Below are positions 30,645-38,205 of a stretch of DNA of 64,000 nucleotides, in pieces. Below the pieces are notes generated by a model, which was given only the letters and a program-made list of their open reading frames with translations, was not told the DNA's origin and made no database searches. Origin of the DNA: Burkholderiales bacterium C2 (lineage in GTDB: Bacteria > Pseudomonadota > Gammaproteobacteria > Burkholderiales > Burkholderiaceae_C); contig SCOI01000017.1 in assembly GCA_005503085.1 (NCBI GenBank), forward strand, positions 1 through 64,000. The letters are read 5' to 3'. Made by a program: the position numbers and the translations under genes. Numbering within the stretch: position 1 is the first letter of the stretch; the number at the start of each line of letters is the position of its first letter.

Positions 30645-31069
30645 TGAAGTGCCTCTCCGTCCGCCAGCCCTGGGCCTGGCTCATCGTTCACCGCTTCAAG
30701 CCGGTCGAGAACCGCACCTGGCCGACGAAGGTGCGCGGCCCCGTCGCCATCCACGCCGGCCAGCAGTTCGACCAGGCCGGCCTGGAGGCTCTGCTCGACT
30801 ACATGCCCGCGCTGCGCGAGCACCTTCCGCAGCAGTACGAGCTCGGCGGCATCGTCGGCGTGGCCGAGCTGACCGACTGCGTCACCCAGCACCCGAGTCC
30901 CTACTTCACCGGCCCTTATGGCCATGTGATGCACAAGGCTCGCCCCGTGCCTTTCATCCGCTATCGCGGCGTGCTGGGCTACTTCGACATCCCCGACGAG
31001 CTGCTCGCCGGCACGCTGCAAGCCAGCGCGGCCGAGGCTGAAGAGGTCGGGCAGGAAAGGTTGTTCTGA
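30644..31069 (+). CDS. ASCH domain protein
   Basis: A 141-residue protein with an ASCH/PUA-like fold: KCLSVRQPWAWLIVHRFKPV, ENRTWPTKVRGPVAIHAGQQ, LGGIVGVAELTDCV and FIRYRGVLGYFDIP. ASCH domains bind or process RNA or modified bases; in phages they often lie by methylase or DNA-modification genes, as here. Starts 1 nt overlapping the preceding stop. Confidence 0.88.
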   Translation: MKCLSVRQPWAWLIVHRFKPVENRTWPTKVRGPVAIHAGQQFDQAGLEALLDYMPALREHLPQQYELGGIVGVAELTDCVTQHPSPYFTGPYGHVMHKARPVPFIRYRGVLGYFDIPDELLAGTLQASAAEAEEVGQERLF

Positions 31070-31082
31070 TGCGAGCGCAGCA

Positions 31083-31274
31083 TTACGCCGGTGAGAGTGC
31101 AGCGAAGTTCCTGGATATTGCCGCCAGCAGGGCGAGCACCAAGCCATCATCCGCAGCCACCTCGAACCCAGTCATCTCCTTCGCCAAGGCCATCGCCGCT
31201 TCGTGCTGCGCCTTTGCAATCCCAGTGGCTTTGTCGACACGAGCCTGTTTCACGGCGGTGATTTCGTCCGTCAT
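31083..31274 (-). CDS. Small helical protein on the opposite strand (tentative)
   Basis: A 63-residue frame: MTDEITAVKQARVDKATGIA then helical AHEAAMALAKEMTG and a hydrophobic LVLALLAAISRNFAALS. GGAG lies 6 nt before the ATG. The composition is more protein-like than the overlapping rightward frame (31069-31305), which is rich in Ser/Ala/Cys. It could be an antisense-coded small regulator or membrane peptide. Confidence 0.45.
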   Translation of the reverse strand: MTDEITAVKQARVDKATGIAKAQHEAAMALAKEMTGFEVAADDGLVLALLAAISRNFAALSPA

Positions 31275-31301
31275 CTGCATCTCCAAGGTTGGTCGCATAG
31301 T

Positions 31302-32165
31302 ATGACAGTGGTCAGCCCCGCGCTCCGTTACCACGGCGCCAAGTTCCGGCTGGCACCTTGGGTGCAGCGCTTCTTCCCGCCGCATGCCTGCTATGTCGAG
31401 CCCTTCGGCGGTGCGGCCGGCGTGCTGCTGCAGAAGCCGCGCGCCTATGCCGAGGTGTACAACGACCTCGACGACGACATCGTCAACTTCTTCGCCGTGC
31501 TGCGAGATCCTGACCAGCGCGAGGCGCTGATCGAGGCCTCGCACCTGACGCCCTACGCCCGCGCTGAGTTCGAGCTGGCCTACCAGCCCACGCCCGACCC
31601 GGTGGAGCGAGCCAGGCGCACGGCAGTGCGGGCGGCGATGGGCTTCGGCTCGGCCAGCGCCACCAAGGGCACCAGCGGCTTTCGCACCGACACGCGCCGC
31701 AGCTACGGCACGGCCCAGCACATCTGGGAGCGCTACCCCGCCAGCCTGCGCCTGATTGGCGAGCGCTTCGCCGGCGTGCTGATCGAGAACCGCCCCGCGA
31801 TCGAGGTCATGCGCACCCACGACGGTCCGCAGACGCTGCACTTCGTCGACCCGCCCTACATGCCCGAGACCCGCGACCGGCCCAGCCGCAAGACCTATCG
31901 GCACGAGATGACGGCCGAGCAGCACGCCGAGCTGCTGGAGGCCGTCGACGGCCTCGCCGGCATGGTGGTGCTATGCGGCTACCCCAGCCCGCTTTACGAC
32001 ACGCGGCTGGCCAGCTGGGCGCGCCACACCACCAGCGCCCGGATCTCGGCCGCCCGAGGCACCAGCACCCGCACCGAGGTGGTCTGGCTCAACCCCGCTT
32101 GCGCTGCAGCTCTGCAGGGCCACAGCAGCGGGCTGTTCATGGAGGCCAACCGTGCAGCAGCTTAA
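31302..32165 (+). CDS. DNA adenine (N6) methyltransferase, D12 class
   Basis: A 287-residue Dam-like methylase. N-terminal LRYHGAKFRLAPWVQRFFPP and YVEPFGGAAGVLLQKP (SAM-binding FGG), then DLDDDIVNFFAVLRDPDQ, and the catalytic DPPY in LHFVDPPYMPET at about residues 190-193. FGSASATKGTSGFRTDTRR gives a target-recognition-type insertion. No partner nuclease is near, so it is an orphan, probably protecting phage DNA or controlling genes. ATG at 31302 chosen because upstream frame overlaps the antisense gene. Confidence 0.9.
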   Translation: MTVVSPALRYHGAKFRLAPWVQRFFPPHACYVEPFGGAAGVLLQKPRAYAEVYNDLDDDIVNFFAVLRDPDQREALIEASHLTPYARAEFELAYQPTPDPVERARRTAVRAAMGFGSASATKGTSGFRTDTRRSYGTAQHIWERYPASLRLIGERFAGVLIENRPAIEVMRTHDGPQTLHFVDPPYMPETRDRPSRKTYRHEMTAEQHAELLEAVDGLAGMVVLCGYPSPLYDTRLASWARHTTSARISAARGTSTRTEVVWLNPACAAALQGHSSGLFMEANRAAA

Positions 32166-32547
32166 GCGCGGCCTCTCCTACCAAGAGGCCATGGACTATG
32201 TCGGCGTCAAGCGCCGCACATTCGATGAGGCCTGGCGCCCGCGGCTGGTCGCCATGCCCCAGGGCAGCAGCCTGATTTTCGACAGGCAAGACCTCGATGC
32301 GCTCTTCGAGGAATTCAAGGCTGCCGCTGCTGGCCAGCCGGCCGAAGCCGCCAACGAGCCCGGCGAGGCGCACAATGCGCCCCGGAACGGACGGCCCAGC
32401 CTACAGAAAGGAGTCCACACATGGGCCAACAAACATCGGGGATCTACCCCGACAAAGACGATACCTGGCAAGTCGACAAGTGGTGGCGCAAAACTCGACT
32501 ACGGCAGCGTGGCTTCCTCAGTTTTGAAGAGGCGGACCGCTGGCTGA
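32152..32547 (+). CDS. Excisionase-like small DNA-binding protein
   Basis: A 131-residue protein with GTG start. GLSYQEAMDYVGVKRRTFDE gives the winged HTH of MerR/Xis-type proteins; LIFDRQDLDALFEEFKAA completes it. The C-terminal half is basic and disordered. It overlaps the integrase start by 127 nt in another frame. Location before the integrase supports a directionality factor. Confidence 0.7.
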   Translation: MQQLKRGLSYQEAMDYVGVKRRTFDEAWRPRLVAMPQGSSLIFDRQDLDALFEEFKAAAAGQPAEAANEPGEAHNAPRNGRPSLQKGVHTWANKHRGSTPTKTIPGKSTSGGAKLDYGSVASSVLKRRTAG

Positions 32548-33602
32548 TTCGGGAGCTGGAAAAGCTGCGCCTGGTGGTGATGCACGGCGCTCGGCCGGAT
32601 CGCACCTTCAGCGAGGCCGCAGCCCACTACCTGCTGACGCACCAGGACAAGGTGTCCTTGGAGACCGAGATCCACATGCTCAACAGCGTGATGCCCACCA
32701 TCGGCGAGCTGCTCTTGCCGCACGTTCACGACGGCTCGCTGGCGCCCTACATCGCCAAGCGGCAGGCCGAAGGCCGTGCAAACAAGACCATCAACCTGGC
32801 GCTGGGCGTGGTGCGCCGCATCCTCAACCTGGCAGCCACGAGCTGGCGGGACGAGAACAGCATCACCTGGCTGCAGCAGGCCCCGCACCTCACGCTGTTG
32901 CCGCTCGTCGGCCACCAGCGCGAGCCCCAGCCGATCAGCTGGGCCCAGCAGCGCAAGCTGCTGCCCAAGCTGCCCGACCACCTGGCCCGCATGGCGCTGT
33001 TCGTGCTGAACACCGGCGTGCGTGACGATGTGGCCTGCAGCCTGCGCTGGGAGTGGGAGATCAAGGTGCCCGAGCTGGGGATCTCGATATTCGAGGTGCC
33101 CAAAGAGCACGTGAAGGGCCGGCGCCGCAGCCGGGTGGTGGTGTGCAACAGCGTGGCCCAGTCGATCATCGACTCGGTGCGCGGCCAGCATGCCGAGTGC
33201 GTGTTCGTCTATCGCCGCGAGCGGGTCAAGAACCTGAGCGAGGCGCCGGTGATGCCCTACAGGCCGATCCAGACGATGAACAACACCGCCTGGCAGAACG
33301 GCCGCAAGGCCGCCAAGCTGGGCGACCTGCATGTGCACGACCTGCGCCATACCGTGGGCATGCGCCTGCGCGAGGCCGGCGTCGCCGAGGGCACGATCAG
33401 CGATCTGCTGTGGCACAGCAGCAAGACCATGACCCAGCATTACAGCGTGGCGCAGATCGTCGAGCTGCACCAGGCGCTGGAGAAGATCAAGGACGATACA
33501 GGCCGCTGGAACAAGAGCCTGGCGACGCTGAAGAAAGAGCAGCTGGAGCGGGAGCAAAAAGCCACTCCCCCAAAAGTCCCCCAGCAAAAGAAAACGGCCT
33601 AG
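32421..33602 (+). CDS. Prophage integrase (tyrosine recombinase) next to the tRNA attachment site
   Basis: A 393-residue integrase. N-terminal arm-binding region has SGIYPDKDDTWQVDKWWRKT. Catalytic residues: Arg201 in NTGVRDDVA, Lys in EHVKGRRR, His306-Arg309 in HDLRHTVG, His332 in LLWHSSKT and nucleophile Tyr341 in QHYSVAQ. The C-terminal 45 residues are Lys/Glu/Pro-rich. AAGGAG 7 nt before the ATG at 32421 decides the start inside the excisionase-like gene. It ends 41 nt from the 3' end of the tRNA-Arg gene and presumably integrates there. Confidence 0.95.
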   Translation: MGQQTSGIYPDKDDTWQVDKWWRKTRLRQRGFLSFEEADRWLIRELEKLRLVVMHGARPDRTFSEAAAHYLLTHQDKVSLETEIHMLNSVMPTIGELLLPHVHDGSLAPYIAKRQAEGRANKTINLALGVVRRILNLAATSWRDENSITWLQQAPHLTLLPLVGHQREPQPISWAQQRKLLPKLPDHLARMALFVLNTGVRDDVACSLRWEWEIKVPELGISIFEVPKEHVKGRRRSRVVVCNSVAQSIIDSVRGQHAECVFVYRRERVKNLSEAPVMPYRPIQTMNNTAWQNGRKAAKLGDLHVHDLRHTVGMRLREAGVAEGTISDLLWHSSKTMTQHYSVAQIVELHQALEKIKDDTGRWNKSLATLKKEQLEREQKATPPKVPQQKKTA

Positions 33603-33624
33603 AGGTTGCAGCCTCTAAGCCGTT
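33593..33624. terminator. Bidirectional terminator-like hairpin after integrase and tRNA genes
   Basis: AACGGC-TAGAGG (33593-33605, one mismatch) pairs with CCTCTA-GCCGTT (33612-33624), loop TTGCAG; the integrase stop TAG lies in the left arm. On the minus strand it is followed by TTTTCTTTT, fitting termination of tRNA transcripts; on the plus strand a T-run comes later at 33637. Confidence 0.75.
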
Positions 33625-33643
33625 GATTTGCCTTCTGTTTTTA

Positions 33644-33720
33644 TGGTGCGGCTGGCAGGATTCGAACCCACGACCCCTTGGTTCGTAGCCAAGTACTCTA
33701 TCCAACTGAGCTACAGCCGC
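33644..33720 (-). tRNA. tRNA-Arg (anticodon ACG), copy 1, prophage attachment site
   Basis: 77 nt including encoded CCA. Acceptor stem GCGGCTG pairs with CAGCCGC; anticodon arm CTTGG-CTACGAA-CCAAG gives ACG; TTCGAATC T-loop. The 3' end faces the prophage integrase. Confidence 0.97.
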
Positions 33721-33784
33721 ACGACGTTCTTTCTTCTTCTGACTCGACCCTGCCCGTCGTGGGATGGCAGGATCCGATGTTTTT

Positions 33785-33861
33785 TGGTGCGGCTGGCAGG
33801 ATTCGAACCCACGACCCCTTGGTTCGTAGCCAAGTACTCTATCCAACTGAGCTACAGCCGC
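33785..33861 (-). tRNA. tRNA-Arg (anticodon ACG), copy 2
   Basis: Identical in sequence to the copy at 33644 and in the same orientation, 64 nt upstream in the transcript. Both encode CCA. The two are probably co-transcribed from the promoter at 33874-33903. Confidence 0.97.
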
Positions 33862-33873
33862 TCCAAGCCCGCT

Positions 33874-33903
33874 ACTATAGCACGGTATTTATAGCGTGGG
33901 CAA
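33874..33903 (-). promoter_or_regulatory. Probable tRNA-Arg promoter
   Basis: On the minus strand TTGCCC (33898-33903), 18 nt, then TATAGT (33874-33879), 12 nt before the tRNA 5' end. The spacer is AT-rich (CTATAAATACC), unlike the surrounding GC-rich DNA. Confidence 0.65.
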
Positions 33904-33930
33904 ATGTTTGCCACTTGGCTGTCATCTTTC

Positions 33931-35178
33931 TCATTGAGCGGTGGCGGCCGCTTCGAAGCAGCGGGCGCGGCGCTCCATATCGCCGTCGTGGGTCGCCAGC
34001 GCCGCCAGGGTCAGCCAGCTGCGGCGGCGTGCGGCCACCGGCAGGCTGCGGTCTTCGGCGGCCTGCTCCAGCATCAAGCGGGCCTTGCCCCAGAGCTGGC
34101 GCTCGGCCAGCGCATGGCCCAGCGCATAGGCCAGATGCCTGTCGCGCGGGAAGCGCTGCACCGCCGACTCCAGCCGCTGCAACCACTCCGGACCCAGGCC
34201 CGGCACCGCCAGCACCAGGGCCTCGGACAGCACGACGCGCTCGTCATTGCCCAACTCGTCGAGCTGCTCCCAGAACGGCCGCAGCCAGCCACGCCCGTCC
34301 TCCGGCGCACCAAGCCCGGCCGCGCATTGGGCGGCACGCGCGGCGACGAACACATCGCGGCGATCGGTGCCGTCGAGCTGCAGCCAGACCTGACGCAGCT
34401 GATCGACGTCTCGTGCGGCCTCCAGCGCCTCGAAGGCCAGCGAGCGCAGCAGCCCCTGGGCGGCGACCTTGGAAAAGCCTTGATGCTTGGCCAGCAGTCG
34501 GGCGGTGCGCAGCGCCTCCAGTGGCTGCTTGGCCAGACGCGAGGCCTGCAGCTTCAGCCGCAGGGCCTGGGTGCGGCGTGCCACACCAGGCCCCAGCTCG
34601 GCCAGCAGATCCAGCGCCCGGCTCGCGTCGCGATCATCAAGCGCCCATTCGGCCGCCAGCAGCCGCGCGCCCTCTTCCGAGGCCTTGGCCTGCGGCACGC
34701 GCTGGGCCAGATCCAGCGCCTGCTGCAACTGCTCATCGCGGCGACGCCGGTCCTGCAGCCGGTGCGCGCTGTGCGCGGCCAGCAGATGACTCAGGGCCAT
34801 GAAAGCACCGTCCTGAGGCAGTTCGGCGGTCTGCGCCTGTATCGTCAGCGCGCGTTGCGCCGCCTTCTGGGCACGGCCATAGCGGCCACCAAAAAACTCG
34901 GACAGCGCCTCGCGCAGCGCCAGCTGCGCGGTACGCTCGCGCTGCGCCAGCCGCCACTCGCGGGCGCGCTGGGGCAGGCTGGTCAAGGCATTCAGCGTAT
35001 GGATCAGCGTGACCAGCGCGAAGCAGCTGCCCACCAGCACCAGCAGGAACAGGTTCAGCGAGACATCGAGCCGCCAGCCATTCCAGTAGAAACTCACCAG
35101 GCCGTCATTGCTGCCCAAGGTCAGCGCGGCCACCACCGCCACCGCGAACAGCAGCACCAACCAGATCATCGTACGCAT
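33931..35178 (-). CDS. hemY: HemY, heme-biosynthesis-associated TPR membrane protein
   Basis: A 415-residue protein of the proteobacterial HemY family (not the Gram-positive oxidase of the same name). Two N-terminal membrane helices (IWLVLLFAVAVVAALTL, about 5-22, and NLFLLVLVGSCFALVTLI, about 42-60) precede TPR-type helices through the rest. The NDGLVSFYWNGWRLDVSLNL segment is a family signature. Last gene of hemC-hemD-hemX-hemY, 21 nt after hemX. It is thought to organise late tetrapyrrole synthesis at the membrane. Confidence 0.93.
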   Translation of the reverse strand: MRTMIWLVLLFAVAVVAALTLGSNDGLVSFYWNGWRLDVSLNLFLLVLVGSCFALVTLIHTLNALTSLPQRAREWRLAQRERTAQLALREALSEFFGGRYGRAQKAAQRALTIQAQTAELPQDGAFMALSHLLAAHSAHRLQDRRRRDEQLQQALDLAQRVPQAKASEEGARLLAAEWALDDRDASRALDLLAELGPGVARRTQALRLKLQASRLAKQPLEALRTARLLAKHQGFSKVAAQGLLRSLAFEALEAARDVDQLRQVWLQLDGTDRRDVFVAARAAQCAAGLGAPEDGRGWLRPFWEQLDELGNDERVVLSEALVLAVPGLGPEWLQRLESAVQRFPRDRHLAYALGHALAERQLWGKARLMLEQAAEDRSLPVAARRRSWLTLAALATHDGDMERRARCFEAAATAQ

Positions 35179-35199
35179 AGGAAAGCGTCGCCTTTCGCG

Positions 35200-36357
35200 T
35201 CAACGGCCACCGGCGGCCAGCAGGGCCGCCAGCGTGTCGTCGGGACGCGGCACATTGACCTGGCGCGCCTGGCCGGCCACCTGGCGCAGCAGCTCGGAGG
35301 CGGACACCACCTTGCGCGAGCGAGCGTCGAAATAGCGGTCCAGCAGCGACTGGGTATCGCGCAGGTCGGCCTGGGCGGTGTCGAACTGCCGGCTCAGCAG
35401 CGCCAGGCGCGCGTTCAACAGTCGCAGCTTCAGGTTCTCGCGCAGGAAAAAGGCTTGTTCAGGGGCCAGCAACATGGCCTCGGGGTGATCGATTCGGGTC
35501 ACCCGGAGCAAGGACTTGGCCTCCAGCCAGACATGGCTGGCCAGATCGCGCCAGCGCTCTTCGGCGACGCCCATCCATTGCGCGAGCAGGCCGTCCGCAG
35601 CCGAAGCTGTCCTGGCGGGCTTGGCTGCCGCCCGTTCGACCCGAGCCTGGCGAACCGCCATCGCTTCGCTGGTCTTGTCCGCGGCCGACAGCATCGGCAG
35701 CTCATCGAGCAGGCGCACCACCTCGTCCAGCTTGATCGCCAAGGTCGAGACATCGACCACGCTGACCGCCTTGACTCGATCCAGATCACGCGCCACCGCG
35801 CGGCGCACGCCTTCCAGGCGCGGCTGCTTGTGACGGGCCAGGCGCTCATCGGCCTGGCGCAGGGCCGCCACCAGCGGCTCGGCGCTGCCGGTGATGCCGG
35901 CCTGCTGCAAGGCGACGCGCAAGGCCGACTCGATATCGACGATGACGTTCTCGTCGCGCGAGCGCGACATCGACTGGATCAGCTCCTCCAGCTGGCCGCG
36001 CTGCAGCGCCACCTCGGCCAGCCGCGCCTCCAGCAAAGCCACCTTGGCAGCGGTATCGCGGGTCAGGTCTTGCGACTGGCGTGCCAGCGTGCGGGCCTCG
36101 CTGGCCTCGCCCTGGCTCAGGCCCTGGCGCCGGACCAGTTCCTGCTCCAGCTCCTTGAGCCGCGTCTGGCCCTGCCAGGCCAGGCCCAGCGCGGCCACCG
36201 ACAGCACGGTCAGGCCGGCCGCCAGCGCCGGCACCCAGGGGGGCGCCTTGGCGCCGGCCACGGCTGCGGGCGCGGCCACGGGGATGGGGGGCGGCGCCAC
36301 AGGGGCGGCCGCCTCGGGCATCGAGGAGGGGGAGGAAGTGTTGTCGCTCACGGTCAA
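35200..36357 (-). CDS. hemX: HemX family uroporphyrinogen-III synthesis accessory protein
   Basis: A 385-residue single-pass inner-membrane protein: Pro/Ala-rich N-terminus (about 1-40), membrane helix ALAAGLTVLSVAALGLAW, then a coiled coil (RLKELEQELVRRQ onward) and a periplasmic helical domain with DRVKAVSVVDVSTLAIKLDE and LARLSRQFDTAQADLRDT-like stretches. It is often named uroporphyrinogen-III methyltransferase but lacks a methylase fold. ATG overlaps the hemD stop by 4 nt. Confidence 0.9.
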   Translation of the reverse strand: MTVSDNTSSPSSMPEAAAPVAPPPIPVAAPAAVAGAKAPPWVPALAAGLTVLSVAALGLAWQGQTRLKELEQELVRRQGLSQGEASEARTLARQSQDLTRDTAAKVALLEARLAEVALQRGQLEELIQSMSRSRDENVIVDIESALRVALQQAGITGSAEPLVAALRQADERLARHKQPRLEGVRRAVARDLDRVKAVSVVDVSTLAIKLDEVVRLLDELPMLSAADKTSEAMAVRQARVERAAAKPARTASAADGLLAQWMGVAEERWRDLASHVWLEAKSLLRVTRIDHPEAMLLAPEQAFFLRENLKLRLLNARLALLSRQFDTAQADLRDTQSLLDRYFDARSRKVVSASELLRQVAGQARQVNVPRPDDTLAALLAAGGR

Positions 36358-37145
36358 AACGATTGTAGGGGGCGCTCTTGCAGGGCCAGCACAGCCTGGG
36401 CCACCGCCGCCGCATCGGGTCGCGCCAAAACCACATGGGCCAGGCCCAGACGACGCGCGCGCTCGGCGATGCGCTGGTGGGTGGCGATGGCACTGGCCCG
36501 CGACCAGTCGGTGCCGGCGCCGGCCAGGGTTTGCAGATGGTCAAGCGCCTCGGCGCTGCTGAACAACCAGACATGCTGCCCGGGCGCGGCCAGCGCCGCC
36601 TCCAGCGTGGCCTGCTCGGGCGTATCAAGCCTGGGACAGCGGCGCCGGTAGACGCTGTACTCGCTCACCTGGGCACCGCGCTCGCGCAGGCGCTGGGCCA
36701 GCCAGTCGCGACCGCCATCGCCACGCAATATCAGGGCCAAACGCCCCTGCCAGTCCTGCGCGGCCAGCAGCGGCCACAGATGTTCGGAGTCCAGGCTGGC
36801 GGCATCGGCCGGCGGCTGGACGATCTGCGCCTCGGGCACGCCGGCCTCACGCAGGGCCTGGGCACTGCCAGGCCCCACGGTGGCCGCCAACGCGCCCTCG
36901 GGCCAGGCCTGGCAGGCCGGCCGGGCCGCGAAGAAATGCGTCACCGCATTCGGGCTGACGAACATCGCCAGCCGCGCCTGCGGCAGCTCGCGCCAGGCCT
37001 GGGCGGCGGGTTCGCGGTCGGCGGCGGCGGCAATCTCGATCAGCGGCAGCGTCCGCACCGTCACACCAAGGGCGGCCAGGCGCGCTTGCCAGGCGCCGGC
37101 CTGCTCGCGCGGCCGGGTCAGCAGCAGCGTCAGCGGCTGGGCCAC
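36354..37145 (-). CDS. hemD: Uroporphyrinogen-III synthase
   Basis: A 263-residue enzyme that cyclises hydroxymethylbilane to uroporphyrinogen III. Two Rossmann-like domains: LTLLLTRPREQAGAWQARL at the start, MFVSPNAVTHFFAARP near residue 75, VGPGSAQALREAGV, then VWLFSSAEALDHLQTLAG and a C-terminal ATHQRIAERARRLGLAHV. GTG start directly follows the hemC stop, so translation is coupled. Confidence 0.93.
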   Translation of the reverse strand: MAQPLTLLLTRPREQAGAWQARLAALGVTVRTLPLIEIAAAADREPAAQAWRELPQARLAMFVSPNAVTHFFAARPACQAWPEGALAATVGPGSAQALREAGVPEAQIVQPPADAASLDSEHLWPLLAAQDWQGRLALILRGDGGRDWLAQRLRERGAQVSEYSVYRRRCPRLDTPEQATLEAALAAPGQHVWLFSSAEALDHLQTLAGAGTDWSRASAIATHQRIAERARRLGLAHVVLARPDAAAVAQAVLALQERPLQSF

Positions 37146-38099
37146 TCAGGGCGCCGGCAGGTAGTCGCGCGCACCGCGCTCGCGCAGCAGCTGGGCGGCC
37201 TGCTCGCCGAGTTGGCGGGCTTCGGCCTCGGTTTGTGGCGAGCCCGTCAGCTCGACCTTCAGCAGCGGCCGCTGATGCTGCTCGGCATGGCCCAGCGCGG
37301 CGGCCAGCGTCAGCCTATCGCCCTGCCATTGCGCATGGGCCGCCAGCGGCATGCTGCAGCTGCCGCCCAGCGCCCGCGACACCGCCCGCTCGGCCTGTGT
37401 GGCCAGCCAGGTCGGCAGGTGCGAGAGCGCGTGCAGCCGGTCCTTGAGCGCCGCGGCGTCGGCACGCACCTCCAGGCCCAGCGCGCCCTGGCCGGCGCAG
37501 GGGATCATCTGCTCGACGCTGAAGACGCTGCGGATGCGCGCGGCCAGGCCCAGGCGCTTCAGCCCGGCCGCCGCCAGCACGATGGCGTCGAAGCCGCCTT
37601 CGTCAAGCTTGCGCAGCCGGGTGTCCAGATTGCCGCGCAGCGGCTCAATGCGCAGATCGGGGCGCTGCGCCTTCAGCTGCACGACCCGGCGCAGGCTGGA
37701 GGTGCCGACCACGCCGCCCTGCGGCAGCTCGGCCAGGCTGTCGTAGCGGTTCGAGACCCAGGCGTCGCGCGGGTCCTCGCGTTCCATGATGGCCACCAGA
37801 TCGAAGCCCGCCGGCAGGTCCATCGGCACATCCTTCAGCGAATGCACGGCCAGATGGGCCCGGCCCTCTTCGAGCGCGGTCTCCAGCTCCTTGACGAAGA
37901 GGCCCTTGCCGCCGATCTTGGACAGCGCGCGGTCCAGGATCTGGTCGCCCTTGGTCGTCATGCCCAGCAGCTCGACGGCCAGGCCCAGATCCTGCTCCAG
38001 CCGCGCCTTGACATGCTCGGCCTGCCACAGGGCGAGGCGGCTTTCCCGGGTCGCGATGATCACCGGCTTGACTGTGTTTGATGCGCTCATGGCCGGCAT
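37146..38099 (-). CDS. hemC: Porphobilinogen deaminase (hydroxymethylbilane synthase)
   Basis: A 317-residue enzyme polymerising four porphobilinogens. Hallmarks: [45 protein letters not shown] with catalytic Asp, [32 protein letters not shown] and the cofactor cysteine in [14 protein letters not shown] near residue 247. Start at 38099 or the ATG 9 nt on. First gene of the hem cluster, divergent from ppc with 106 nt between; GTAAC/GTTAC dyad at 38148-38160 lies in that gap. Confidence 0.97.
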   Translation of the reverse strand: MPAMSASNTVKPVIIATRESRLALWQAEHVKARLEQDLGLAVELLGMTTKGDQILDRALSKIGGKGLFVKELETALEEGRAHLAVHSLKDVPMDLPAGFDLVAIMEREDPRDAWVSNRYDSLAELPQGGVVGTSSLRRVVQLKAQRPDLRIEPLRGNLDTRLRKLDEGGFDAIVLAAAGLKRLGLAARIRSVFSVEQMIPCAGQGALGLEVRADAAALKDRLHALSHLPTWLATQAERAVSRALGGSCSMPLAAHAQWQGDRLTLAAALGHAEQHQRPLLKVELTGSPQTEAEARQLGEQAAQLLRERGARDYLPAP

Positions 38100-38205
38100 G
38101 CTAGCGCAGCAGGAAAACGATGAAGAAACTGTTAAAGTCAGATTGAAGTAACTCGGTTACATCACCCCGCCCGCTTTTTCGCATCAACCCACGACGAGCC
38201 CTGCC

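Larger units (their letters stand above)
1..33643. mobile_element. Tailed-phage prophage with HK97-type head, integrated at tRNA-Arg; left end outside window
   Basis: The stretch holds a full temperate-phage gene set: leftward terminase, portal, ClpP-like protease, major capsid, connector and tail genes; a leftward replication gene; a divergent immunity region; a rightward early operon; and an excisionase-integrase pair. The right boundary is set by the integrase stop at 33602, a hairpin, and the 3' end of a tRNA-Arg gene at 33644, the usual target for this integrase type. The left attachment site, and probably the lysis and remaining tail genes, are beyond position 1. No gene in it is visibly broken, so it may be intact. 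Confidence 0.93.

Noticed and set aside
31069-31305. Rightward 78-codon frame following the ASCH gene with an ATGA overlap
   Set aside because: The start position is attractive, but composition (Ser/Ala/Cys/Ile) is poor and the opposite strand encodes a more plausible helical protein with a start signal.
33644-33861. Reading the two tRNA-Arg genes as attR plus a leftover phage tRNA
   Set aside because: Both are complete, identical and share an upstream promoter, so a chromosomal tandem pair is simpler; only the one nearest the integrase is adjacent to the prophage.
36354-37145. Fusion of hemD with hemX, as seen in some bacteria
   Set aside because: hemX has its own ATG overlapping the hemD stop by 4 nt in another frame, so they are separate genes.
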